This document shows positions 1-5,256 of a DNA stretch of 5,256 nucleotides, piece by piece. Source of the stretch: DASWUD01 sp036401755 (GTDB taxonomy: Bacteria; Pseudomonadota; Gammaproteobacteria; Thiohalomonadales; Thiohalomonadaceae); assembly GCA_036401755.1 (NCBI GenBank), contig DASWUD010000053.1:1-5256 (forward strand), read 5' to 3'. Both the position numbers and the translations under genes were made by a program. Numbering within the stretch: position 1 is the stretch's first letter; each line of letters starts with the position of its first letter. The notes below the pieces were generated by a model. That model did not search any database, was not told where the DNA came from, and saw only the letters and a program-made list of their open reading frames with translations.

Positions 1-216
1 AATTACGCCATCCGCGGCTCTAATCTTGGCCATTAAATAAGCAACAGGTTCAGGTGTTTCCACATCTCCAATATCTGGGTCAAAGGGTGGAATATCCTTC
101 ATCCTATCGAACACCGTAATATTGGTGCCTTGTGAGGACAACTCCGACATGCTGTAGAGGAGCGCCAAATTATACGAGCCGCTTCTTATGCTTCCTGGTA
201 TGGCGAGTAATTCCAT
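1..216 (-). CDS. NADPH-dependent FMN reductase / flavodoxin-fold oxidoreductase, N-terminal part (runs off left edge)
   Basis: The 72 visible residues begin MELLAIPGSIRSGSYN and read open to base 1, so the C-terminal part lies outside the window. A first beta strand (ELLAI) followed by the loop G-S-I-R-x-x-S-x-N is the FMN-phosphate binding signature of the NADPH-dependent FMN reductase family (ChrR/azoreductase/SsuE-like, flavodoxin fold). The later IPPFDPDIGD and the alpha-helical stretch ending ADGVI also fit this family. Members are cytoplasmic and transfer electrons from NAD(P)H through FMN to quinones, nitro compounds, chromate or free flavin; the substrate here cannot be told. The ATG at 216-214 is preceded by an AAGGGAG ribosome binding site 5 nt upstream. 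The gene follows the MFS gene by 32 nt with no visible terminator, so co-transcription is likely. It is about 46% GC by hand count and uses AGA, AGG, ATA and TTA codons, unlike its neighbours. These suggest recent acquisition. Confidence 0.85.
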   Translation of the reverse strand, partial: MELLAIPGSIRSGSYNLALLYSMSELSSQGTNITVFDRMKDIPPFDPDIGDVETPEPVAYLMAKIRAADGVI

Positions 217-221
217 GCTGT

Positions 222-228
222 CTCCCTT
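222..228 (-). promoter_or_regulatory. Ribosome binding site of the FMN reductase gene
   Basis: The minus strand reads AAGGGAG, then 5 nt (ACAGC), then ATG at 216. It fixes the start of the partial FMN reductase and lies within the 32-nt gap after the MFS stop codon. Confidence 0.7.
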
Positions 229-248
229 CTAACCGGTGTGATGCGACC

Positions 249-1448
249 TCAGGTCACCGAACGTTCGGCTACCTCTTTCTCTTTTTCCATCGACCAGCGC
301 AGCCAGAGCAGTGCGCCGATCACCAGCACAACGGCGGGTGCCACGCCCAGGTTCACCATGCGCCAGCCTAGTTCGATTTGCAGTTTTCCCGCGAACAGCA
401 CCGCCAGGGCGGTGATGCCGAACACCAGAAAATCGTTGGCGGCCTGTACCTTGGCCTGCTCTTCCGGGCGGTAGGCGGTGGTGAGCAGCTGTGTCGCGCC
501 GATAAATAGAAAATTCCAGCCAACCCCGAGTAGCAGCAGAGCGCTCCAGAAATGGCTGACGGTGATGCCGTTGAGGTTGATGGCAATGGTGAAGAGATAA
601 AGCACTGCACCTGTCATCATCACGCTGAATACGCCAAAGCGCTGGATCAGCCGCCCGGTAAAGAAGGAGGGGACGAACATGCCGAGCACGTGCCACTCGA
701 TGACAAACGAGGTCTGTGGATAGGGATAGCCACAGTCGGCCATTGCCAGCGGTGTGGCGGTCATCACCAGGGCCATGATGGCAAAGCCACCAGCGCCGCC
801 TATCACCGCCACGACGAAGCGCGCTTGTTGTGCGATGGCGCCTAACGAGCGTCCTGCCACGCTAAAGGCCGGCGGACTGGGTATGTCGAGTGCGGCCAAC
901 GCCAGGAATACCACCACGTAGAGCAACGTCAGCAGAATATATCCGCCTGCAAACTCAATACCCGGAAGCAGACCGGCACCCCAAGAGGCGAGATTAGGGC
1001 CGAGCACGGCGGCTATTACGCCACCCGCCATAACATAGGAGACGGCACGCGCCCGGTAATCCACCGTCGCAGCATCGACGGCGGCGAAACGGAAATAGTT
1101 GCCGAAGCCGGTGAATACACCCAGCAGGACCGCCGCCAGTGAAAAAAGCAGAAAACTTTCACTCACGATACCGTAGGTGGCCAATGCACCGCCGACGATG
1201 GCCAGCAGCGCACCAAGCATGAAACCCGCACGGCGGCCGATGCGTGCCATCAAGAAAGAGGCGGGTATCGCCATCGCCACCGAGGCGACCATCTGCAGCG
1301 CTACCGGCAGGGTCGCGAGTAGCGGCTGTTCGGCCAGGCGCTTGCCCAGCAGCGAGCCGGTCGCCACCAGCAGCACACCTCCCGACATCATCACCGCTTG
1401 CCCCAGGGCGAGCAGTGCGACGTTGCGTTTCATGTGTTGTGTTGTCAT
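249..1448 (-). CDS. Major facilitator superfamily (MFS) transporter
   Basis: A 399-residue, strongly hydrophobic inner-membrane protein with about 12 membrane segments, the usual MFS length. MFS motif A is recognisable in the loop after segment 2 (MARIGRRAGF, residues 68-77), and a degenerate copy occurs in the second half (GRLIQRFGVF, about 265-274), as expected from the duplicated MFS fold. Other landmarks are GNYFRFAAVDAA (116-127), AGGVIAAVLGPNLA (141-154), EWHVLGMFVPSFFTG (251-265) and GWNFLFIGAT (310-319). I recall this pattern from an uncharacterised bacterial MFS subgroup; substrate unknown, probably a small-molecule exporter. The C-terminus is charged and cytoplasmic (MEKEKEVAERSVT). 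I chose the ATG at 1448 because AGG lies 7 nt upstream; an in-frame ATG at 1466 would add six residues but has no ribosome binding site. It starts 19 nt after the upstream stop codon, implying co-transcription. Family assignment is secure; substrate is not. Confidence 0.93.
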   Translation of the reverse strand: MTTQHMKRNVALLALGQAVMMSGGVLLVATGSLLGKRLAEQPLLATLPVALQMVASVAMAIPASFLMARIGRRAGFMLGALLAIVGGALATYGIVSESFLLFSLAAVLLGVFTGFGNYFRFAAVDAATVDYRARAVSYVMAGGVIAAVLGPNLASWGAGLLPGIEFAGGYILLTLLYVVVFLALAALDIPSPPAFSVAGRSLGAIAQQARFVVAVIGGAGGFAIMALVMTATPLAMADCGYPYPQTSFVIEWHVLGMFVPSFFTGRLIQRFGVFSVMMTGAVLYLFTIAINLNGITVSHFWSALLLLGVGWNFLFIGATQLLTTAYRPEEQAKVQAANDFLVFGITALAVLFAGKLQIELGWRMVNLGVAPAVVLVIGALLWLRWSMEKEKEVAERSVT

Positions 1449-1455
1449 CACGTTA

Positions 1456-1458
1456 CCT
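1456..1458 (-). promoter_or_regulatory. Short ribosome binding site deciding the MFS start
   Basis: Minus-strand AGG stands 7 nt before the ATG at 1448. The alternative ATG at 1466 has only CATCTTGAA before it, without a purine-rich motif. This is a weak site; the close upstream gene (stop at 1470-1468) may help by translational coupling. Confidence 0.45.
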
Positions 1459-1467
1459 GAATGCATT

Positions 1468-2166
1468 TCAAGATGGGCTGGCCAGTATGGCGATGTTGCG
1501 TTCCGAGTCCTTCTGAAAGGTCTTGAGGGAGTAGCGCTTGATCACCACCTGCCCCCTCTCCTCCACCATCAGCAGCAGCGTGGCCCCGTCATCGGTCACC
1601 TGCTGCTCCACCACACGGCGGTGCCCCGACTCGATCTCCTGATAGCCACTGCCATCGGTACGAGAGAGGGCGATGGTGTGTTGATCCTCATCGGTGATCT
1701 CCCCATCACCGTTGGTGTCAGCCTTGAGCACATCATAATAGAAGGCGACGGCTGGCTTTTTATCCTCCTCATCATCTTCCACATACAATGGCTGATAGCT
1801 GTGAATGAGCTGCTGATGGGTTTCGAACAGCCAGTGGGGAGTCATCTCCTTGCCTAGCAGGAACAGCAGGTTGCGTGTGGTGGTGCTTGAGCCACTCGAA
1901 TATTTGAGGCCCGAATGCTCTTCCCGCGCATTCAACTCCACATAACGAACATCGAAACCACGCACCCTGGCGACATCACCGATGACAAACTCTATAGGCT
2001 TCTGCTCGGCTTGCTCGGGGGCTACCTGGATCGCATCTCTCTGCCAGCGGCTGTGACTGCTCTGCCAAGCAGCAACGAGCATCAACAGCGCTCCCCCCAG
2101 CAACAACAGAAGAAATAACACGGAATTGATGCGTTGAATAACCACAAAAAAACGGTTCGACTCCAT
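1468..2166 (-). CDS. Membrane-anchored protein of unknown function with an EF-hand-like loop
   Basis: A 232-residue protein of a family I cannot name. It begins MESNRFFVVIQRIN, followed by a single hydrophobic segment at about residues 14-34 (rich in Leu, ending VAAW) with basic residues before it. The rest is most likely periplasmic, tethered to the inner membrane by an uncleaved anchor. There is no lipobox Cys; I find no Cys at all. The soluble part has beta-rich stretches, a motif STTTRNLLFLLG (94-105) with HWLFETHQQLIHSY shortly after, an acidic patch VEDDEEDKK (129-137), and DTNGDGEITDED (150-161). That last stretch matches the 12-residue EF-hand loop at D1, N3, D5, G6 and I8, with Asp rather than Glu at position 12. 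Calcium binding is therefore plausible but unproven. The ATG at 2166 was chosen because GGAGG lies 6 nt upstream; a longer reading from GTG at 2205 adds 13 residues without a good site. It is 117 nt after the SPFH gene and 19 nt before the MFS gene. Confidence 0.85.
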   Translation of the reverse strand: MESNRFFVVIQRINSVLFLLLLLGGALLMLVAAWQSSHSRWQRDAIQVAPEQAEQKPIEFVIGDVARVRGFDVRYVELNAREEHSGLKYSSGSSTTTRNLLFLLGKEMTPHWLFETHQQLIHSYQPLYVEDDEEDKKPAVAFYYDVLKADTNGDGEITDEDQHTIALSRTDGSGYQEIESGHRRVVEQQVTDDGATLLLMVEERGQVVIKRYSLKTFQKDSERNIAILASPS

Positions 2167-2172
2167 GGCGAG

Positions 2173-2177
2173 CCTCC
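2173..2177 (-). promoter_or_regulatory. Strong ribosome binding site deciding the start of the unknown protein
   Basis: Minus-strand GGAGG, then 6 nt (CTCGCC), then ATG at 2166. It favours this ATG over the upstream in-frame GTG at 2205. The first G also ends a TCACCGTG copy (2177-2184) that repeats the sequence at 2268-2275 within the upstream stem-loop. Confidence 0.8.
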
Positions 2178-2245
2178 ACGGTGATGTACCCCCCACCACA
2201 GCCACGGGTACGGGATGAATCGCTGCTGTTGAATTTGCGCCAATA

Positions 2246-2274
2246 CACCGCGCCGCTGTTTGAGCGGCACGGTG
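2246..2274 (-). other. Intergenic stem-loop after the SPFH gene (12-bp stem, 5-nt loop)
   Basis: In minus-strand RNA, CACCGUGCCGCU (2274-2263) pairs with AGCGGCGCGGUG (2257-2246) over 12 bp, including one U-G wobble, around the loop CAAAC. It starts 9 nt after the SPFH stop codon (2286-2284). What follows is UAUUGGCGC rather than a U-tract, so it is not a convincing intrinsic terminator. It may protect or process the 3' end of the SPFH message, or weaken read-through into the next gene. On the plus strand the wobble position becomes a C-A mismatch, so the structure fits best as minus-strand RNA. The pairing is seen directly; the role is inferred. Confidence 0.6.
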
Positions 2275-2283
2275 AGCCTGGTG

Positions 2284-3090
2284 CTACTTGGCCGTTGGCA
2301 ACTGGATGAAGGGCATCGCGCCGCCGGTCATGTAGGTGGGCATCTGGCCGTCCCACTTCTCGATGGCGCGACGCTGGTTTTCGATCTCGCGCAGGCGCAG
2401 CAACTCGTCGGTGACCTGCTGCTTCTGCAACGCCAGTGACTTGGCTTCTGCCTCGGCACTGGCGATCTTCTGCTCCGCCTCGACACGGATACGCTGCAGA
2501 TCGCGTTCGGCCTTTAGTTTGAGCTGTTCGGCGGTGGTCTTCGCCTCGATCGCCTCGTTGAAGGAGCGTGAGAATTCGAAATTCACGATGGAGAACTCAT
2601 CGACGATAATATCGTGCTTGCCGAGCCGCTCCAGTAGTGCGTTGCGGATCGCATCGCGCACCTCCTCGCGTTTGGTCACCAGCTCCTCCGCGGTGTAACG
2701 CGCGGTGGAGGCCTTTACCGCCTCCTGCACTGCCGGAAGAATGAGGCGCGCCTCCACGGCGTTGAGATCACCGATCTCACGGAAGGTGACGGCCACCCGT
2801 TCCGGCTTGAGGTGGTAGTTGACCGCCACCGTGGTGTGCACCTGCTGCAGGTCGCGCGATGCCGCGTCGCCGCTCCCTTCGCCCTTCTGGATGCGCACAT
2901 CGAGCAGGTTCATGCTCTGGGCGAGCGGCCAGCGAAAATGGAGCCCTTCACCGTAGACCTCGTTGTCGACCTTGCCAAAGGTGGTCAGCACGCCGCGATT
3001 GCCGGCCGGCACCACCGCGAATGGCGCCAGCATCCAGATTGCCAGCAGGATCACCACCACCGCACCAAGTTTTGCGATCAATTTCGACAT
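2284..3090 (-). CDS. SPFH/prohibitin-family membrane protein
   Basis: A 268-residue protein with one N-terminal membrane segment (about residues 5-26). The SPFH/Band 7 domain follows (about 25-190) with hallmark features VVPAGNRGVLTTFGKV (26-41), GEGLHFRWP (48-55 region) and DVRIQ (64-68). An Ala/Glu/Lys-rich coiled coil runs about 180-240, with the typical EAKTTAEQLKLKAERDLQRI (182-201). The end, EKWDGQMPTYMTGGAMPF (244-261), resembles the prohibitin and HflC tails. Family members form large ring or cage assemblies in the inner membrane that organise microdomains and often hold proteases such as FtsH. No HflK/HflC partner, NfeD protein or protease is adjacent, so it appears to be a stand-alone prohibitin-like protein rather than HflC. 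The ATG at 3090 is chosen because AGGAGG lies 4 nt upstream; an in-frame start at 3132 would add 14 residues ahead of the membrane segment. It lies 101 nt downstream of the propeller-barrel gene, and a possible promoter lies in that gap. The partner proteins cannot be told from the sequence. Confidence 0.93.
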   Translation of the reverse strand: MSKLIAKLGAVVVILLAIWMLAPFAVVPAGNRGVLTTFGKVDNEVYGEGLHFRWPLAQSMNLLDVRIQKGEGSGDAASRDLQQVHTTVAVNYHLKPERVAVTFREIGDLNAVEARLILPAVQEAVKASTARYTAEELVTKREEVRDAIRNALLERLGKHDIIVDEFSIVNFEFSRSFNEAIEAKTTAEQLKLKAERDLQRIRVEAEQKIASAEAEAKSLALQKQQVTDELLRLREIENQRRAIEKWDGQMPTYMTGGAMPFIQLPTAK

Positions 3091-3094
3091 GACG

Positions 3095-3100
3095 CCTCCT
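3095..3100 (-). promoter_or_regulatory. Consensus ribosome binding site deciding the SPFH start
   Basis: Minus-strand AGGAGG, then CGTC, then ATG at 3090. The perfect Shine-Dalgarno sequence argues against the in-frame ATG at 3132, which would put 14 polar residues before the membrane segment. Confidence 0.8.
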
Positions 3101-3146
3101 GTGTTTGTCGCTAAGTTATCGAATCGTTTCATTATCCCCTCGCCTT

Positions 3147-3176
3147 ACTAGATTGCTCTGCGTCACAGCCCGTCAA
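3147..3176 (-). promoter_or_regulatory. Possible sigma70-like promoter for the SPFH gene
   Basis: On the minus strand TTGACG (3176-3171, 5 of 6 matches to the -35 consensus) is followed after 18 nt by TCTAGT (3152-3147, 4 of 6 to the -10 consensus). Transcription would start about 45-50 nt before the SPFH ATG. An alternative -10 hexamer, GATAAT (3136-3131), is closer to consensus but has no good -35 partner. The -35 overlaps a stem-loop. The site is weak and rests on pattern matching alone; the SPFH gene may simply be read from upstream. Confidence 0.3.
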
Positions 3177-3184
3177 CGAGCTGT
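3165..3184 (-). other. Intergenic stem-loop after the propeller-barrel gene (8-bp stem, UUGA loop)
   Basis: In minus-strand RNA, ACAGCUCG (3184-3177) pairs with CGGGCUGU (3172-3165) over 8 bp, including one U-G wobble, closing the loop UUGA. It begins 7 nt after the stop codon (3194-3192). No U-tract follows (GACGCAGAGC), so intrinsic termination is doubtful. On the plus strand one pair is a C-A mismatch. It may be a transcript-end or processing hairpin, and it overlaps the candidate -35 hexamer of the SPFH promoter. Confidence 0.45.
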
Positions 3185-3191
3185 ACCTTGC

Positions 3192-5256
3192 TCAGAACGA
3201 TGCCCCCAACCGCAGATAGAACTGGTTGCCGCCGATCTCCTCCACACCGTAGGCATAGCCTGCAGTGATGGGGAGCAGAGCACCGTAGCCGAATACGATA
3301 TCGGCACTCACTTCGAAGCCGTAGCCGGTGTAATAACGGCCCGGTGAGGCCCCGTACTCCCAGGCGGTGCCGGTATCGGCGAAGAGGGCACCGTGCAGCT
3401 GGTGCAGACCGAAGGGCAGTGGCCCCATGAAGCCGCGTTCGACGAGCTCCAGGGGGAAGCGATACTCCATGGAGGCCATGCGCATCTGCGTGCCGGTGAG
3501 TTGCGGCAGCCCCTCTTGATAGCCGCGCAGTGCAAAGCTGCGCCGATTGAAAGGCGAGTTGCTCATGCTGGTACCGAACAACATGGGCAGATAGTTGACC
3601 TTGCCGATACCACCCAGTTCGTAGGGACGGATTTCCTCATCACCTTTTGCTGCGACACCACGCAGCGCCAGTACATGTTCGCCGCTGATGCGAAGGAACT
3701 CCTTCCAGTCGATGAGCAGGGCGCGGCCGCTGTAGTCGCTTCTCGGCAGCACATCGCTATCCTCCGCGACCAGCAGCAGCTCGCGGCCATCGGCACGGCT
3801 TATCGAACGCGGCATTGCGCTGTCGCTGGCGTGGGAGATGGCCAGGCCCGCCAGCCGATCATGCAGCTCGGGCTGAGCATACGCGGGGGCGTTTACCACG
3901 CCGTCCGATTCCAGCTCCTGCACCATGCCGGCATGCAGCGCCCACTGGTTGTAGTAACGACGCAGCGGCGTCACCACCTCCGCCACCCCGGCCGACACGC
4001 GCCGAATCTTCAGCAGGTTGCCCTCGTCATCGAGGGTGACATCACTACTGTTCTCGCCGTGCAGCTTCAGGATCGGCAGCCAACGATCGTAGATGTAGTC
4101 GATGCTGCCCACCCCCCAGTGATTTTCCCCGTCGTAGGCGAGATCGAGCGCATAAAGGTGGCGTTCAAGGGTATCGCTGCCGCCGGTGATCACACCGATC
4201 TCGGCGCGCGAGTCATCGGCCAGCAGATGCGGAAACCACCAACGCGGGCGTACGCTCTGCAACGGCGAATAGTCGCGCGGCTCGCTGGTCGAGACCGCCG
4301 CATAGGGCGGTGAGGCGATGGCGCCCGAGCCCTCGGCCATCGCCACCGCTTCGGCTCGCGGCGTAAAGGGTTGGCGATAGAGATCAAAGCCCGCCGCATC
4401 GTAACCGGCGTAAAGCACCTGGTCGCCCACCACGGCAGGGGCAAAGGCGCCCCCAACCACGTTGCTGATGGCGTGCACCTCACCTGTCGCGATATCCAGG
4501 GTATGGAGGTTATAGACACCGCTGTAATCGGCGCTGTAGATCAGCTGCTTGCCGTCGGGGGTGAACTTCACATCCTGTTCGATGGCACGGCTATGGGTGA
4601 GCATCTGCCACTGCCCACTTTCAAGATCGAACAGTGCGAGATCCCATCCCTGTCCAGGCTGCCACAGCGCGGCCGCTACCCCACCCCCCTGCGCCGACCA
4701 ATCGAGCGTCCCAACCACCTGATGCTGTTCGCCGCGCCACAACTTCTTTTGCAGCCTGCCTTTGCTATCGAGCAGGTGCAGTTCGTTGAAGCCGTTTTCA
4801 TTGTGCACCGCCAGGATCGACTGGCCATCGGGGGCCCACACGGCGTAACGGTAGCGGCTGCAGTGGGTCAGCCGCTTGCGTTTGTTGCCGTTCTCATCGA
4901 AGCGGTAGAGATCGTAGTAGAGCGCGGCGTTGTGACAGATCTCCGGCTGCGCCACCAACAGTTGCTGTTGCGGATGGAACGCCAGCCGGGCCCCCATGGC
5001 GACATCGGCGAGCCGCTTTGTTTTACCGTCACGCAGTCGCATCAGCGAGGGGCGGTGCATGGCATCGAAGCCCACGTAGAAGAGATCCTGACCATTACCG
5101 GCGGTCAGCGACTCGGCGAAATAGCCATCGTGGGTGAGTCGTTGTGACTCGCTCACACCACGCGCCTCGATGGTTGCGGCCTGCGCATCGTAGCGGGTGT
5201 GCATGGCGGTCGCAAACTCCGCCCACAACGTATCGAGATCCTTGCCGGTGGTTTGA
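3192..5256 (-). CDS. TolB-like beta-propeller fused to Omp85/surface-antigen outer-membrane barrel, C-terminal part (runs off right edge)
   Basis: About 687 residues are visible. The frame stays open to base 5256 with QTTGKDLDTLW at the edge, so the TTG codon at 5228 is an internal Leu, not a start. Counting from that codon, residues about 30-290 form a PD40/WD40-like propeller of the TolB type, with repeats such as YRYAVWAPDGQSILAV (126-141) and VKFTPDGKQLIYS (220-232). From about 320 (YSPLQSVRPRWWFP) to the end lies a beta-barrel like those of Omp85/BamA and bacterial surface antigens. It includes the RSFALRGY (563-570) and LFADTGTAWE (615-624) motifs and ends GASF, with the terminal Phe typical of outer-membrane proteins. 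The propeller would sit in the periplasm. The only two cysteines, 98 and 123, are both in the propeller and could form a disulfide. In proteins of this layout as I remember them, a gluzincin-type peptidase-like domain often precedes the propeller; that part is not visible. Substrate or client is unknown. Confidence 0.9.
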   Translation of the reverse strand, partial: QTTGKDLDTLWAEFATAMHTRYDAQAATIEARGVSESQRLTHDGYFAESLTAGNGQDLFYVGFDAMHRPSLMRLRDGKTKRLADVAMGARLAFHPQQQLLVAQPEICHNAALYYDLYRFDENGNKRKRLTHCSRYRYAVWAPDGQSILAVHNENGFNELHLLDSKGRLQKKLWRGEQHQVVGTLDWSAQGGGVAAALWQPGQGWDLALFDLESGQWQMLTHSRAIEQDVKFTPDGKQLIYSADYSGVYNLHTLDIATGEVHAISNVVGGAFAPAVVGDQVLYAGYDAAGFDLYRQPFTPRAEAVAMAEGSGAIASPPYAAVSTSEPRDYSPLQSVRPRWWFPHLLADDSRAEIGVITGGSDTLERHLYALDLAYDGENHWGVGSIDYIYDRWLPILKLHGENSSDVTLDDEGNLLKIRRVSAGVAEVVTPLRRYYNQWALHAGMVQELESDGVVNAPAYAQPELHDRLAGLAISHASDSAMPRSISRADGRELLLVAEDSDVLPRSDYSGRALLIDWKEFLRISGEHVLALRGVAAKGDEEIRPYELGGIGKVNYLPMLFGTSMSNSPFNRRSFALRGYQEGLPQLTGTQMRMASMEYRFPLELVERGFMGPLPFGLHQLHGALFADTGTAWEYGASPGRYYTGYGFEVSADIVFGYGALLPITAGYAYGVEEIGGNQFYLRLGASF

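Noticed and set aside
132..474. Small plus-strand frames over the left edge
   Set aside because: They overlap the FMN reductase start and the MFS end on the other strand, whose products carry clear family motifs, and the small frames carry none.
1177..1857. Open frame of 226 codons on the plus strand spanning the junction of the MFS and EF-loop genes
   Set aside because: Antisense to two well-supported genes and without recognisable features.
2189..2194. Run of six G on the minus strand upstream of the EF-loop gene
   Set aside because: Considered as a slippage tract for phase variation. It is short, lies before the chosen start codon and would not change the reading frame of the gene.
2082..2270. 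Short minus-strand frame (62 codons, GTG start) in the gap after the SPFH gene
   Set aside because: An AGG lies 6 nt before its GTG and its first half looks protein-like, but the start sits inside the 12-bp hairpin and the last 85 bases overlap the EF-loop gene in another frame, giving a Cys/Phe-rich tail. Without homologues there is no support for a real peptide.
3131..3136. GATAAT as the -10 of a promoter before the SPFH gene
   Set aside because: A good -10 match, but no acceptable -35 hexamer lies 16-18 nt upstream and there is no extended TGn motif; retained only as an alternative in the promoter entry.
3393..4313. Open frame of 306 codons on the plus strand
   Set aside because: It lies entirely antisense to the propeller-barrel gene, whose product shows clear domain motifs. 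The translation has no recognisable family features; long antisense frames are common in GC-rich genes.
4371..5147. Open frame of 258 codons on the plus strand
   Set aside because: Antisense to the propeller region of the same gene, low-complexity in His, Val and Gln, no recognisable motif.

Overview
The window holds five protein-coding genes, all on the minus strand and read from right to left. Two of them run off the window edges. Most of the sequence is GC-rich (about 65% in two 60-base stretches I counted). It encodes Gram-negative envelope proteins, including an outer-membrane beta-barrel ending in Phe, so the source is most likely a gammaproteobacterium. The lineage is an inference from protein style; no rRNA or tRNA is present to confirm it.

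In transcription order: (1) 5256-3192, the C-terminal ~687 residues of a large protein joining a TolB/PD40-type beta-propeller to an Omp85/surface-antigen type outer-membrane barrel; its N-terminus lies outside the window. (2) 3090-2284, a 268-residue SPFH/prohibitin-family protein with one N-terminal membrane segment. (3) 2166-1468, a 232-residue protein of unknown function with one N-terminal membrane segment and an EF-hand-like calcium-binding loop. (4) 1448-249, a 399-residue MFS transporter of about 12 membrane segments. (5) 216-1, the first 72 residues of an NADPH-dependent FMN reductase/flavodoxin-fold protein, cut off at the left edge.

Genes 3, 4 and 5 are close together (19 and 32 nt gaps) and are probably co-transcribed. 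Gaps of 101 and 117 nt flank the SPFH gene. Each contains a GC-rich stem-loop starting 7-9 nt after the upstream stop codon, and neither stem-loop has a U-tract. Both pair fully only in the minus-strand RNA, where a G-U wobble replaces a C-A mismatch. A weak sigma70-like promoter precedes the SPFH gene.

Genes 1-4 are all envelope proteins: a periplasm/outer-membrane fusion, an inner-membrane scaffold, an anchored calcium-loop protein and an inner-membrane transporter. A shared function is inference only. The FMN reductase start differs in composition (about 46% GC, with AGA/AGG/ATA/TTA codons), which suggests a different origin. No CRISPR array, insertion sequence, tRNA or rRNA was seen. I see no clear-cut novel system. 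The items most worth checking are the propeller-barrel fusion beside a lone SPFH protein, the EF-hand-like unknown, and the two intergenic hairpins.
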